In this document: positions 1-11,563 of the stretch, piece by piece | How positions within the stretch are numbered: the first letter of the stretch is position 1 | Layout: every line of letters starts with the position of its first letter | From: Ditylenchus dipsaci | Lineage: Eukaryota > Nematoda > Chromadorea > Rhabditida > Anguinidae | Length of the DNA stretch: 64,000 bases | Assembly (NCBI GenBank): GCA_004194705.1 | Contig: SADC01000070.1 | Span: forward strand, 744,001-808,000 | Direction of reading: 5' to 3' | Translations under genes and position numbers: made by a program | The notes under the pieces: generated by a model | Seen by the model: the letters and a program-made list of their open reading frames with translations, nothing else | What the model was told of the DNA's origin: nothing | Databases searched by the model: none

Positions 1-1260
1 CTTAATTAAACCCGTTTTAAGTTAAAACTTTTAACAAATGATTCGAGCAAGGGAGGTTTTGTTGATGTTAGAGTATGAAGAGAAAATTAAAAAGCAGAAT
101 TGTCGTATGACTTTGAGTTACTTTTGACTTTATGAGGGCACTAGGATAAAAATAAGGTCCATTTTTTCGTTATTTTGTTGCTGTGCTAAAAATCTAATTT
201 TTGAAAGCTTATCTGAATATCAGCCAGGAATGGGCAGAAATTATATGAGTTCAGATCGTCAAAGATCGGCCGAAAATTACAAATATAGTTGACAAAATAG
301 CCGAATTTTAATACTAGTTCTGAATTTTGCTAGAATTTCAGCTTAAAAATATTTTGGATCACTCAGAATCCCACCCTAGAAAAGCCATAAGCCACTGAAA
401 GTTGTTTTTTGGGGCACTTAGCAAAGGGAGGGGGCCAAGGCATATTTTTACACTTTTTCGGAAATGTTCAGATTGGGCCCGAATCACCCTAAATCACAAA
501 AACTATCCTAAAAGCATCTTTAACTGCCCTAACCATCCTAACTCACCCAAAACCATCATTGATATCAAAAACACAATAAACAACAAAAACCACCGAAAAC
601 CATTTTAGATCTTCTAAAAAAATATATAGCCACCAAAACCATCCCGAAATTCTTTGAGTTTGGGTGGCTCAGGGTACCTTAGACATAATCTAGATATTTC
701 CAAAATGTAAAAATATGCCTTGGGGGTTGAGGTCAATTGAGTGCTAGGGGTCAAGTACAATCGAGTGCTGGGGATATAGGTTAAGAGCTCCCTTTCAGCC
801 TTTCTTGGAGCGGGATTCTGAGTATTCCAAGTTATTTTTAAAAATAAATTCACGCAAAATTTTGACCTAAAACGGAAACTTGGCTATTTGGTCACGCCGA
901 TCTGTACGGATCTCTTATCACCCTTATTACCAGCTGGTTAACTAAGCTGAACATAAATTTGAGACTGCCAAAAAAATTTTTTCCAAGGTACCCCAAAACC
1001 ATACTTTTTGGAGAAGTGGTAAAATTATTACGTGTTGTCCCTGAGCCCAAAGCCTAAGGCTAAGCCTAATTGCTAAGCCTAAAAATTATTGGGGGGGGGG
1101 GGGGGGTGGTGCATTACGGGAGGGTTTTTTTTTGGGAGGGGGGGGGGGGATAGGAGGGGGTATATTACAGTAGCATCAAAATTCATCAGGGACACTTCGG
1201 TTTCGAGGGGTCAATTAGTTTATGGGTTGAATGTAAATTTTTGAACAGGATGGTTTGACT
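1..1260. other. Intergenic stretch, no gene seen
   Basis: No open frame with recognisable protein sequence or splice pattern. Around 1,040-1,150 there is a degenerate run of TAAGCC/GGCTTA words followed by two long G runs. This resembles the core and one end of the small element at 40,567-40,802, so it is probably an eroded copy. The matching left end was not found. Confidence 0.5.
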
Positions 1261-2395
1261 AGGTCAATTAAAGGGCATGCTCGTGCCTGACACTGCTGGG
1301 GGGACCAGCAGCTTTTTATTTCTCGATCAAGTTTACATGCGTTCTCATCCAAATTTTTTAATTTTCTTAGAAAACTTTTCTATTAGTCTTCAAAATTAGT
1401 ATAGGGTCAGCAATATTAGATTTGATGCAAAACATTTAAAAAATGGAAGAATTGAAAAAATTGCTGGACCGCGCTTTAACTTTTTAAAACGCACGGGCAT
1501 GCTCCTTTTAAGCATGAAGTCAATTTTTTTGATAAAAAAGAATTTCCCAAGAATTGTTTTTCCGCCCCTTGAAAACATGTTTTCTGTCTAAGATTTTTCG
1601 AAAAAATTGATTTCGCTCTCCGCTTTTTTCAAGTCAAGCACTTAATTAAATCTTTGAAATTTTTGTAAAGAAAGGACAATATTTTTTTCGACTAAAACTT
1701 TCTTTTTCCATACTAATTTTATTTTCACGAATTTTACTAATTTTAGTTTTACTTTGAGTTGTTTTCTTAATTTTTGAGACCATTGATAGCTCTCCAGGAG
1801 CTATTAAACTAAAGCGAATTTTTTTTAAAACAAGAATTAAAGAGTTTGAAGAAACAGGCTTTATTTTGTCTCTACTTCTACCTCAAAGAGTGGTTTTATC
1901 AGATGAAAAAGTACTGCCTATAATTTTAATATTTACCAAAGAATTTGAAAGCCATCAATAGTCAATGGTTGCTTTCATCAAAGTCGCAAACTTCTGACTA
2001 GGCTGGGTCTGAATCGGCAAAGGCATTTTTTATTTGATTCATACGTCTGTCACTCTGGTATTTGTCTGTTAACTCCGTTTTGAATGTAACTCATAAAAAT
2101 TTGTTTTTAACATATTGCTATACATTATATGTTATGTTAAATTAGCAAAAGATTGGTTTTTGGAACAAAAAATATGACTCTTAATTGAATTATTAATTGA
2201 AGCATATGAAAGTCATCAAAGGTCATCGCTTGCTTTCATTAAATTCGCGAACTTCCAAATGGTTGCGCCCATACTAGTGATAGCGCTGTTATTTTTATTT
2301 TAGGTTTTTGACACTATAATCATTTTACTCTGTTTATTTGTTACTCATGAAAATCTGATTTTTTTTTCATATATAGCTATGTATCAGCAGATGCA
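1261..2395. other. Intergenic AT-rich stretch
   Basis: No gene recognised. At 1,268-1,300 a TTAA is followed by AGGGCATGCTCGTGCC, which resembles the end of the 2.8-kb TTAA-flanked element at 36,837-39,646. A related GCATGC-containing word next to TTAA lies near 1,493-1,511. This may be a small, decayed relative, but pairing of the two ends is weak. Confidence 0.4.
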
Positions 2396-2790
2396 TCACC
2401 AGAAAAAGTAGCGGTAGCACTCAAAAGTACTATAGCAGAAAAGTGTAGGTCTAAGCCGTCTCATAACTAGCATAGCTAAACAGCTTCTTCTGAAAAGGCT
2501 TCTTCTGTCTCTGCCTGCCAATAATGGCTGCAGTGGTGACAGCCAGGCTGTTTTAAATATGCCCACTAGCTGCCGCTCGATCAATTTGTTGAGACAGGAG
2601 CATTGAAAGGCCAGTTAGGTGAGCGACCATAATGGAGGGAGCGGCACACATATCCTACAGCACATCCCTCCTTATTGGCCTTAGAGGCAGGCAAGTGGAT
2701 GGCCTTGCCAGCAGCATATAATCCATTTCTTATGCCCTCTTTTTGGCTTCTTCCTTTTATACTCTCCTTGAACAAATAAAGTGCGCTTAG
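2396..2790 (-). other. GC-richer unassigned segment with TATA-like box
   Basis: This stretch has clearly more G+C than its surroundings and a TATAAAAG word on the minus strand at 2,754-2,761. Two overlapping minus-strand frames are open for about 60 codons each, but neither resembles a known family. It could be a promoter with a first exon, or an old gene fragment. The sequence does not decide between them. Confidence 0.25.
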
Positions 2791-2949
2791 AATAAAAAAG
2801 ATTTGTGGTTGGGTGGTTGGACTGGTGTCCTCCTTACTTACGCAATTGATTTATGTACAGAATTTTTTTGTGATTACAAAAATGATTGGTTTGTGTGAGG
2901 ACTACGAATTTGAAAATAATCTTCGCTAAAGGAGCCATAGACTTGCAAT

Positions 2950-3211
2950 TAAGGTTGGCAAGGGTAGTGCTAAAACGACTGATCGATGAAGTGATGGTTT
3001 CGTTAGCATTTTTCAACAGTTTGTAAAATCTTCCTTTTTCGCGTTTCAGAAATTTTTTTGAACCGTTGTAGGCAGAAAGACAAAATCTACAAAATAGTTT
3101 TAAAAAATTTCTGAAACGCGAAAAAGGAAGATTTTAAAAAATGTTGAAAAATGCTAACGAAACCCATCATTTCATCGATCAGTCGTTTTATCACTACCCT
3201 TGCCAACCCTA
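2950..3211. mobile_element. hAT-type MITE, 262 bp, 8-bp TSD
   Basis: The two ends are inverted repeats of about 110 bp with termini TAAGGTTGGCAAGGGTAGTG and TAGGGTTGGCAAGGGTAGTG. The flanks are an exact 8-bp duplication, CTTGCAAT at 2,942-2,949 and 3,212-3,219. An 8-bp target duplication with short TIRs is the standard hAT signature. There is no coding capacity, so it is non-autonomous. The TAGGGTTG terminus is shared with the elements at 23,434-23,607 and 48,313-48,579. Confidence 0.85.
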
Positions 3212-3473
3212 CTTGCAATATTTATTGTATCGGATAGAAAAGCCGCGCAGCTGAAATTTTCGTGTATTTGAAAATAAATTATTTTGATTTTTCGATGGTC
3301 TTCAGTAAATCCGCCCGTCGAACAGTGTTGCGTTATTTAGAAGCAACAACTAAATGCAGGGTACGACAGCGCATTTTCAAGAGGTCTTTAAATATACATT
3401 TTTTGCGTTTAAGAATTTCTTCGGTCAATTACGTTGAATAAAGTGGCTCTACAAAAGCGTTCGAAAAAGTGTC

Positions 3474-4504
3474 TAATGGTTTACGTACTTCGAGTTCGAC
3501 TTCGTGTTTGAGTAAAGTTTAAGTTCGAGTTCACATCAAAGGTGTTCATGTAGCCAAAAATCAGCGCTAAAACTTGGGCTTGAAGATGTTCACGCACTTC
3601 GAGTATGGGTTCGAGGTCGAGCTTGAAAATAATCCTGTATATAGCTCTGATCACTCAGAATTTCACCCAAAATGGTACAAAGCCAATAAAATTGGTTTTT
3701 TGGAGATTTAATAAAGGGATATCCAAGTTATATACATGAACACCTTCAATTTCGACCTCGAAGTCGAAGTTCGACTAACTAAAATAGACTGGACATGTAT
3801 AAAAGTCAAGCTAAGATTATTTCCCAAGGACAAACTTGTAGTTATAGCATTGCTCAAGGTCTCAATTGACAGCAATGTGATGTGATTTTTCTGTGCCTAG
3901 AATCCAGATGTCGTCGAAGAACAGTCATTGTATTGGTCATCTCCTTTACAAATAAATATTTACAGAAGGTAACTGAAAGAGAACCAACTTCTCGACAGTC
4001 ATTGTATCTTGCTTTTTTGAATCCATTTAGTTGAGTGAAATTTTGCTAAATCAGGTCGAGCTTTTTTCTTTCGCCGTGACTGGACTGTCGAAATAGTTGG
4101 CATCCGAGCGCGAGTTCTCGATCTTATTATCCATAAAAGCAGTAGTTGAAAAATAAATAATACCAGAGATGTCAATTGACGTCACTAAAGTCAGTGTGAC
4201 AGTGACAATGACAGTGACAGTTTGATGTAACTGTCATTGTCACTTTCATTTTGAAAAAGCGCATTTTAAAATGACAGTGACACTGACACTGACATTGAAG
4301 TGTCACTGTCATTGTCACTGTCACACTGACTATAGTGACGTCAGTGTCACTGTCACACGAAAATTGGAAACCCTGAGTCGAACCTGAAGTACGTAAACGA
4401 TTTTGAGTTTAAGTTCGAGTTCAACTTCGATTCGAGTTAAGAGCAAGGGTGTTCATGTAGCCAGAAATCCGAACTCGAACTTGAAGTATGTGAACAAGCC
4501 ATTA
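3474..4504. mobile_element. Foldback-like element with GTTCGAGTT arms
   Basis: The left end reads TAATGGTTTACGTACTTCGA. The right end, read in reverse complement, starts TAATGGCTTGTTCACATACT and continues into the same CAAGTTCGAGTT words. Both arms are built from degenerate hexamers of the GTTCGA/GAGTTC type. A related short element lies in an RGS intron at about 17,084-17,200, and related arrays lie at 40,195-40,550. A second inverted repeat (4,178-4,342) is nested inside. Confidence 0.55.
4178..4342. repeat. Inverted arrays of GTGACA-type units
   Basis: The left arm begins GACGTCACTAAAGTCAGTGT and runs on as GTGACA/AATGACA tandem units. After a short AT-rich spacer the same sequence returns inverted and ends CTATAGTGACGTC. 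The whole segment can fold into one long hairpin. No target duplication was identified with confidence. Confidence 0.7.
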
Positions 4505-4642
4505 AACGCTAAAAAGAAAGGATTTTACAACCGATTGATAATGGGCTGCCAACTTATGGATAAATTACAGGTGTGAATAAAAAGTGTTGGGTAATTTCCA
4601 AAAATTAAGAATTTTTTTGAGCTTTTCTGCCAACTTATTTAA

Positions 4643-4823
4643 AGGAACCTGCGCAGTGGAATGTCTGAAATTTGAATTGGCGGGGACACTTCTTTTTCGT
4701 CTCTCACTGTACTCTTTGGAGTCGCTCGAAATGACTCATTAGAGTATAGTAAAAGACGAAAGAATAGTGTCAACCGCCAATTTAAATTTTGCACATGCCG
4801 CTGCGCGCAAAAACCATGGTACT
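4643..4823. mobile_element. TTAA-flanked MITE, about 181 bp
   Basis: The ends AGGAACCTGCGCAGTGG and its inverted partner (containing CCGCTGCGCGCAAAAACC) enclose two internal inverted copies of a word close to GGCGGGGACACTTCTTTTTC. TTAA lies at 4,639-4,642 on the left; the right flank has the one-base variant TTAG. A second copy of the family lies at 62,692-62,882. Confidence 0.7.
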
Positions 4824-5043
4824 TTAGAAAAAGCTTCATCCACAAAGAATTTTACACTGAGCATAACAATTTTATCAGACAAAAGTTTACAAAAAGTACA
4901 TGAGGAAAATTTGGCAAAGTGATTATTCAATGGCGGTTATTTCTTTTTTCCGATCAGACCCAGTCTTTCTTTGTAAATTTCTGATGTCGATTGATGCTTG
5001 CTCATCTATGCTTTTCCTGTAAAATAAAAAACAGAAAAAACTA

Positions 5044-5623
5044 CAGGGTGTCTCAAAATTACGTTAAGATTTTCAAATCAAATATTTTTCTTTAAATTTA
5101 ACTTTGTCTTATTCAGGTGTTTTTCAATACGCCGGTTTCGGCTTGTTTTCTCACTTGCGTTCTATTTCTTATTGATCCTCGAATTCGTCTATTGCATTGA
5201 TTTCTTTTGTTTTTTATATTCCACGTTTACGCTCGAGGTCGGTTCATCAAATTTATTCATATCTTTTTTTATTTTTTTTTATATATGACTGCAGTCAAGA
5301 AAGAAAAGCTAGGCGCCGTTTTCGCCCATTGAGGTCTTAGGTTTGCGCGAATCAGGCAGCTGTTTGGAGTGGCAAGGCGATCGTCAGCAATGTGGTTTGT
5401 CGATTCATAAAAATTAGTGCTTCCAAGTATCCGTTCTAGTTATCAACTCTGTTGTATTGTTCGCCACTTTTTTGTTTGGAAGTGAATAAAGTCTATTGTA
5501 TTATCTCACAATAGCTTTATTGAGGACTTATCCGGGTCGGCCACTCACAAATCCGGAAACGGGAGGCAGCGGGGTTTTCCGGACCGATGGTTTTTTAATG
5601 TTAACGTAATTCTAATCATCCTG
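5044..5623. mobile_element. TA-flanked inverted-repeat element, 580 bp
   Basis: The termini CAGGGTGTCTCAAAATTACG and (reverse complement of the right end) CAGGATGATTAGAATTACG are flanked by TA. CAGGGTG termini with a TA target are typical of Tc1/mariner-type MITEs. The interior has a sharp sequence change with AATAAA and a GC-richer tail around 5,480-5,590. No transposase was recognised. Confidence 0.6.
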
Positions 5624-6353
5624 TATATGCAGATGAAAAAATAGCAAATGTACCGTAGAGAACCTAAAAAACACAATACTTTTGAGATGTTCTGTGACAA
5701 CGGTTCCAGCAACCACCCTGTACACTGATTCTAATATAATAACAAAGTACCGATTGCTTTGCCATGGGCTTGAAAATATTATTTATTATATAGGGTGGTG
5801 CAATTTCCTGCTACTTTTGCTTTAGCCATATCTTTGGCTAAAGACATCATTCTTTTGAAACTTTGTTTTTAATTCTACTTACTAGACAAGTGAAAGCTTT
5901 GTAAAATGTATTTGTTAAATGATCAGTAATTGTTGCATAATTCGACAATACGGTGTTCGCGGGAAAATCATTATAGGTCAGGTTACGTAACTCGAAATTT
6001 AAAAAAAAAGTACATTTAGTCAAAAAAAAGTACAATATGGTCATTTTTCGTCAAAAAGTGTTATTTTATCCAGCGCTTATTGCCATTTTGAAGCGAAAAA
6101 AAAAAGATTTTGACTAAAAATTATCACAATTATCAGATTTGCCACTTGATTGACAAAAAACTGAGCATTGCGGTACATGAGTATCCGAAATTAGCGTTTT
6201 TGGGGGTTTCTCGACCTTCTTTGACCTAGAACTCAAATTTTTTGTCTCTGTCCGCCGCCAGGACTTATCCTGCACTAAGTAAATCAACCATGGGCTACAA
6301 GATGAACGCATCAGATTAAAGTTAGGCGTGGGGACAGTTCGAACGGTTCCCTT

Positions 6354-6553
6354 GTAAGACAATAAGAATGCGTATCTGCGTGTGTTTTTTACCATAGTAC
6401 TAAATAGTAGTATTGGTACTAGATACTAATTTTGTACTGTGTACTATTTTAGCACTAGGAACTATATTAGTACTAGGTACTATTTTAGTACTTAGTACTA
6501 TTTCAGTACTATGGTTGAAAAAAAAACACACAGATATGTTGTCTTCTTGTCTT
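6354..6553. repeat. Palindrome with TAGTACT array at its core
   Basis: The outer arms (AAGACAATAAGAATGCGTAT... and its inverted partner near 6,530-6,553) flank CCATAGTACT/AGTACTATGG. Inside, TAGTACTA-like units are repeated many times with small changes. The unit is itself palindromic, so the core can pair in several registers. A second array of the same unit lies at 6,648-6,745. Confidence 0.65.
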
Positions 6554-6647
6554 AGTAACAATTCTTTTAGTTGTTTCATGTAAAAAAAAACAAACAAACA
6601 TGTGTGCAGTTTGTCTTTTCAACATAAAAACCGCAAAAAATATAAAA

Positions 6648-6745
6648 AGTACTACGAGTACTAAGTACTAATTTTGTACTGCGTACTAAAATAGTATTTA
6701 GTACTAAATTATGGTACTATTTTAGTACCATTTAGTACTTCGAAA
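6648..6745. repeat. Second TAGTACT-type array
   Basis: Units such as GTACTAAGTACTAATTTTGT repeat across about 100 bp. It shares the unit of the palindrome at 6,354-6,553, from which it is separated by about 95 bp of unrelated AT-rich sequence. Confidence 0.65.
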
Positions 6746-7410
6746 GCACTATTTTCTAATAAATTAGTACCCAATCGTCACCCTGTCGGCGACAGAAAAG
6801 AGTTTTCGGCGACAATAAAAGTTTTGTCCAATCTGATATTTTTAAATATATTATAAAGTCTTCGAATCGTTTTCAATTTCACATTTTAAAGCTCACATGT
6901 GAATTAATTGAATAAAGAAGCTTCGTTTCTCATTTAAATTTTTCCTTTAAATTTTTTTTCATCTCAAAATTGTATTTGATAAAAGGGCCAACTGGCCACA
7001 TCTCAAATATCTAAACTTGTAAACTAGTTTCTAAGGTTAAAAAGTAGTGGTTGTTTTTGTTCATGCCAAACACCATTTGCCATAAAGTTTGTTATGATTT
7101 AGATTAGAACTTAGAACTTGTTTGAGCTTTTTATTGTTGTTTTTGGCAGTGAAGGACCCAATTTGAAGAAAGAGTGGAAGAATTTCTATGATAATTCCGC
7201 CAAATGAGCAGTGTGGGTGTGCCAAGGGTGTGTGTCCTTTAATGGCCCTTTTACGAGCAGCTACAGCAAGCATTTAGTGCTGCGCTAATCATAAAGAAGA
7301 GGGGAAAAAGCTGCAGCTATATTCGCAACTGCTTACTTTCTGTACTTTTTCTGCCTAAATCGATACCACAATATAACTCTTTCATTCTACTTCTTTTCTG
7401 GCATTCCATA
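6746..7410. other. Intergenic, nothing recognised
   Basis: AT-rich, with no convincing open frame or inverted repeat. The interval 7,060-7,290 is slightly GC-richer, but its minus-strand frame resembles nothing I know. Confidence 0.4.
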
Positions 7411-7413
7411 TTA

Positions 7414-8529
7414 CAGTCAACCTTCGATATAACGGTCCCCATCTCAAGTTCGTTCCCGCCTAGGGTCCGACATTTTTTCGCCCTGATATTTTAATGTTTT
7501 GAGAGTTTTTTTTGGCCAGTCTGGTCCTAAATATCGTAAGGATTTCAATTTTGCCAATCATTTTTCAAATAAAAAATAATGACCCTACTTGGATATACCC
7601 CCCCCCCCCAAATCAACTTTTTTTAAAAGTGTTTCCAAACACCTTATATCGACCTAAAATGGCCTCAGGAGTTCAAAAAAGGCATTATTTTTGAGTTCTG
7701 GTCAAAAAAATCGAGTTTTGGACACTTTTAAATTTTGACTTTTTACCTGTTTTACCATGTTTTGGTCACTGGAGCTGGGCAAAAATAGTCTCTAAATGCA
7801 TTTTTGTTCAAGAGTCTTGCTCGGAATTATGTCTAAGGTAAGTGAGTGCGCGCATCTCTAACCAACCAAGCCCCCTAAGCCCCTCCGGGGCGCAGGCGGC
7901 TTGGTCGCTTGGGGTTGAGATGCGCACACCCACATACCTTAGACGCAAATCACTCGAAAGTGACTCTGGATGCATGAAAAATGTATGCATACCAGAGTTT
8001 ATTTATGCGGTAGGCCCCAGTCAACAAAACTATGTTCAAGATCTTCCTTTTTGTTAGATATTGGCACCTTCTGGCCCATTTCCACCCAAATACAGACCTA
8101 AATCCCTTTAAGAATGGTCAAAATGAGTGATTTTGGGTGGTCCTAAAACTCCATTTTTTAGGCTAAACTTCCTTTTACGGAGTCCTCCCAAAAGTGTGTT
8201 TTGACCACTTATTCAAGCTTTTCAGGTCGTAATTAGTCGAAAAAACATGTTTTCAGGATTGGGAAAGACATTTTTCGAGAAAAAAAATTTTGATCAAAAA
8301 TCGACTTTTTTACCAAAAATTTTCATTTTTCATGCTTCGGTCAAACACTTTTTCTCTCTTGCTTTTAAATTTATTGTTTCTTTCAGCTATCAATGTCGCT
8401 CAATTTGATCCGTCTACACGAAATCTGCAAAGATTCTGTTCGAATGAAGAATGCGCTGCAGCAATGGCATCTCATTCCAGAGGAAGGTCAACGAACTTTT
8501 AGGGGCTACACTATATCGAGAGTTGACTG
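7414..8529. mobile_element. Pogo-like ends, composite
   Basis: TA plus CAGTCAACCTTCGATATAAC at the left and CTATATCGAGAGTTGACTG plus TA at the right match the CAGTC-type termini of pogo/Tigger-like elements. Just inside the left end is TTCGTTCCCGCCTAGGGTCC. Versions of this word recur at about 9,270 (inverted), 36,480, 39,842, 45,782 and 45,950. The region was later rearranged, because a separate palindromic element (7,581-9,003) starts inside it. Confidence 0.45.
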
Positions 8530-9003
8530 TAGTATACAATACCCCTCCCCCAAATCGGACCTTTTAAAATTGCTGTAACTACCTTTGCAAACAACAAGTT
8601 TAGGCTTAGCCCTTAGGCTTGGGGGTAGGCCAGCGTACGGAAGTTGTGACTAATAAAGAGTTTACGCGTATTTTCCGGGGTCTGGGAGATAATTTGGAGA
8701 AAAAATTAAAAATTTTGGTCAAAATTTTTTTAATTTTTCGACCAAAATTTTTTTTGCAGATGTCTTTCCCAATCCTGAAAACATGTTTTTTCGACTAATT
8801 ACGACCTGAAAAGCTCGAATAAGTGGTCAAAACACACTTTTGGGAGGACTCCGTAAAAGGAAGTCCTGCCATTTTTTATTGACCAGAACTCAAAAATAAT
8901 GCCTTTTTGAACTCCTGAGGCCATTTTAGGTCGATATAAGGTGTTTGGAAACACTTTTAAAAAAAGTTGATTTGGGGGGGGGGGGGTATATCCAAGTAGC
9001 GCC
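7581..9003. mobile_element. Large palindromic relative of the GRCGCTACT family
   Basis: The left end GACCCTACTTGGATATACCC and right end GGGTATATCCAAGTAGCGCC match the terminal pattern of the small elements at 18,529, 37,151 and 40,567. The flanks AAAATAAT and AAAATTAT match at 7 of 8 positions. Arms of several hundred bp are inverted copies, for example 8,160-8,300 against 8,740-8,875. The centre carries the shared core (GGCTTAGCCCTTAGGCTTGG and GGCCAGCGTACGGAAGTTGT). A hairpin-family copy lies in the left arm. Confidence 0.6.
7811..7967. repeat. GTCTAAGGTA hairpin family, copy 1
   Basis: GTCTAAGGTAAGTGAGTGCG is followed by CGCATCTCTAACC, a GC-rich loop region, then GGTTGAGATGCGCACACCC and TACCTTAGAC. 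The two sides pair over about 32 positions with few mismatches. The stem extends outward more loosely through AGAGTC...GCTCG. Other copies: 25,366, 32,609, 41,270 and 57,201. Confidence 0.75.
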
Positions 9004-9299
9004 AAAATTATTTTTGCGAAAAGATCCGCAATGTTATAACGGCTCTCTAATTTTAAAATTATAAAAACCGTATAACGATATAACGGCTCTTTAATTGTCT
9101 CTTTGCTCTCTTTTCGCAAGGCTCTCTTTTCGCAAAAATAAAATTATTTTTCATTTGAAAAACGATCGGCAAAATCGAAATCTTCACGATATTTAGGACG
9201 GGACCAGTCAAAGACAACTTGCAAAACAGTAAAAAACAGGCCTTGTTTACCAGGGCCAAATAAGTGTCAGACCCTAGGCAGAAACGAAGTCTTTGTCAA

Positions 9300-9640
9300 A
9301 GTCTTAGTCTTTTTGGTCGATGGAGGACTCATCCGATAAGCTACTTATTTTAATTCAAGTCTTCCAATATTGTAATAGTATTAAATTCTCTCATCTGCAA
9401 CATTAGAGAAATGACGGCAAAAATTACGAGTCTTGACTGCCAATGCGATCCAATAAAAATAACTTGCATTTTCAAATAAACTTTGAAACTCTAACCCTAT
9501 CCTAAATTGTAATATAGCTGTCTGACCTAAAAATTATTCGAAAATAAATATTATTAATATTAGAATAAGCATATCCATAAACATTTAGAATATTAAAGTT
9601 TTATTTGACTATATATTTTTTTCGAAAATATCGAGCAGTC
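9300..9640. other. Intergenic AT-rich stretch
   Basis: No gene, splice pattern or long inverted repeat seen. Confidence 0.4.
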
Positions 9641-10260
9641 TTTTATGCTCTTCAAAAAGAAAGTCCCTAAAAGCCAAGTTCAACCCAACTTCCTTCTAAA
9701 GCCGCAACCCAAGAGGAAGAAAGGAATAAGCAGAAGAAGGGGTAAAAAATTAGTTCAGCAGCCATCCAAGAAGAGTCAATTATGGGCTGCAGGCATGCCT
9801 TCGCCCCAGCCAGACACAAAAAGCTGTCGGCACCCCGAATAGCTGCTTTAGACTGGCTGGCTCTCTGATTACTAGCCTCAAGTCTCTCCTTCTTATATTT
9901 ATTGGGCTATAGAGCGCAGGGGAAGAGATAGGCTGAAGCGACGGCGGCGACATACTTGCCTGTGTGTCTTCTCGCCACTTTTTTTTTTCAAAGAGCCATT
10001 TGGACAAGCTTGTGTGTGTGAGTGTGTAACTGCGCTTTTTCTACTTCTTTTTTGCTTATTATTTGGCGGCGGCGGCATTGGTGTGCCGAGTGAAGAGAGG
10101 AGAGGTGGTGTGTGTGTGCGTCGATTATTATTATATTCATGCAGCCATTGATGTTTTTGCTTTTCTCAGATTTTTGCGTAATTTTTGGGTTGCTAACGGT
10201 GCCCTATTTATTGTCTTAATGTTAAAGGTTTTGAATAGGAGCTTTGTCGATCAGCTTTAA
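9641..10260 (+). other. GC-richer stretch, possible promoter/5' exon
   Basis: Base composition shifts to higher G+C, with GT-rich (TGTGTGTGAGTGTG) and GGCGGCGGCGGC runs. These are common in promoters and 5' untranslated exons. Short frames are open on both strands, but none is recognisable. The nearest plus-strand gene is the RGS12/14-like gene, so a distal first exon of it is possible, but I cannot show a splice connection. Confidence 0.2.
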
Positions 10261-10562
10261 ATGATTCAGTTGTAAATTAAAAAAGCATTTTAGACAGTAG
10301 TTGATAGATTTTAAATGCTTAATCGGTGAAAAACAGTCAATTGTAAATCCCTTACAGACGGGTGTTTCTGTGAACGGCCTTGAAATTTTATCAACATGTG
10401 TAATTTTTTTCAAATAATGCAAAACACGTCACGCGGTTGTCAGGAAAGAGTTGTGAAAAGTTTAAAGTGGGTAACAATTTTATAACACATTTTAAAATGT
10501 TTTTTAACAAAAAATACAATAGATTTTCTGTTGAACTTTGAAAATGAAATTTCGTTTATTGA

Positions 10563-10914
10563 AGGACCATGAAACTTGATAAGCACAGCAATTTGAAAAT
10601 TCTGTATTTGGTGCGGGACCACCCTAATTTTGTCAATAATGTTTTCGAATTGTTTTTTGTTTGCATGTAAAATTTTCTCGAAATTCAGAACCGTTCACTA
10701 GTCGAGCACAACGTTGCTCGACAGTGCCAGATCGGACGACTTATCTTGCTTTCACTGCACCATAATTACTTACATGAGTCAGTGTTAAAAATTCACTCAT
10801 AAATGAAATTTGAAACACAAAAAAATTAATTTAAAAACATTATTGACAAATTAGGGTGGTCTCGCGCGAATTCGAAATTCCCAAATTGCTGTGCTTATCA
10901 AGTTTCATGGTCCT
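10563..10914. mobile_element. TTAA-type MITE, 352 bp, copy 1
   Basis: The ends are inverted copies of AGGACCATGAAACTTGATAA followed by GCACAGCAATTTG. The right flank is TTAA (10,915-10,918) and the left is TTGA, one change from TTAA. Inside, GTCGAGCACAACGTTGCTCGAC forms a small hairpin. The second copy at 54,064-54,424 has TTAA on both sides. Confidence 0.8.
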
Positions 10915-10918
10915 TTAA

Positions 10919-11563
10919 ATTCGAATTCCGAAACCTAACAAAAATGTACTGTCTTTTCAATGTCAAAAATTTAAAGCCCGTGGAAAAGTGGTATTGGCCG
11001 ACAACTGAACGGATCAGACCATAGACAGCCCAATTTTTAAGTGGTAGTCTAATAAGGGAAGACCCTGACTGTGACTTGAGGTTTTCTCGATAAAATTTTC
11101 TCAAGCGCGTATTCTTGTAGAGCGCGCCCAAATACCATGTGAATAAAGGAAAATTTGCCCCAAAAAAGTATATTTGCCCCAAGAAAAAAGATTGCCCATA
11201 GCCTAAGGGTAAGCTATGAAAAACCATGATAGGGGTATCTAGGTGTTTTTCGAATTTTGAGTGACCCTTCCACTAGTTTTTCTGGACTTTCAGAGCTGGT
11301 GATCCAGATTTGTCAGGAACTTGGGCACACTCAACAAGAATACGCAGAAAATTTTTTTTCATCGCAGTTTCCCCAGGTCAAGTCAGGGCTCCTCCTTTGT
11401 GAATTGAAAATCTACATCAAAATTTGTAAACCGAAATTTGGAAAATTCTCGTCTTTGCTTGTCTTTCTTTCAGTAAATCTATTATTAACTTTCCATCAAA
11501 AAAATTCTTAAAAGCTTTCAGAACAAAACATTCGTTCAGGGCACACGAATATTAACTCGGTAA
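10919..11563. repeat. Direct repeat, copy 1 (about 0.64 kb)
   Basis: This segment, starting at TTCGAATTCCGAAACC and ending near TTAACTCGGTAA, is repeated in the same orientation at 12,641-13,283 with scattered substitutions and small indels. A frame of 84 codons (11,257-11,511) is open in this copy but is not preserved in the second, so coding is unlikely. It directly abuts the MITE at 10,563-10,914. Confidence 0.8.

Noticed and set aside
5044..5623. Solo LTR, suggested by internal AATAAA and the sharp sequence change
   Set aside because: The ends are CAGGGTG inverted repeats at TA, which fits a Tc1/mariner-type MITE better; no TG...CA ends or 4-6 bp duplication.
9641..10260. First exon of the RGS gene
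   Set aside because: Composition is suggestive, but no donor-acceptor chain or frame connects it to 16,733; kept only as a low-confidence unassigned stretch.
11257..11511. 84-codon frame in the direct repeat as a gene
   Set aside because: The second copy of the repeat carries indels that destroy the frame, so there is no sign of selection for coding.
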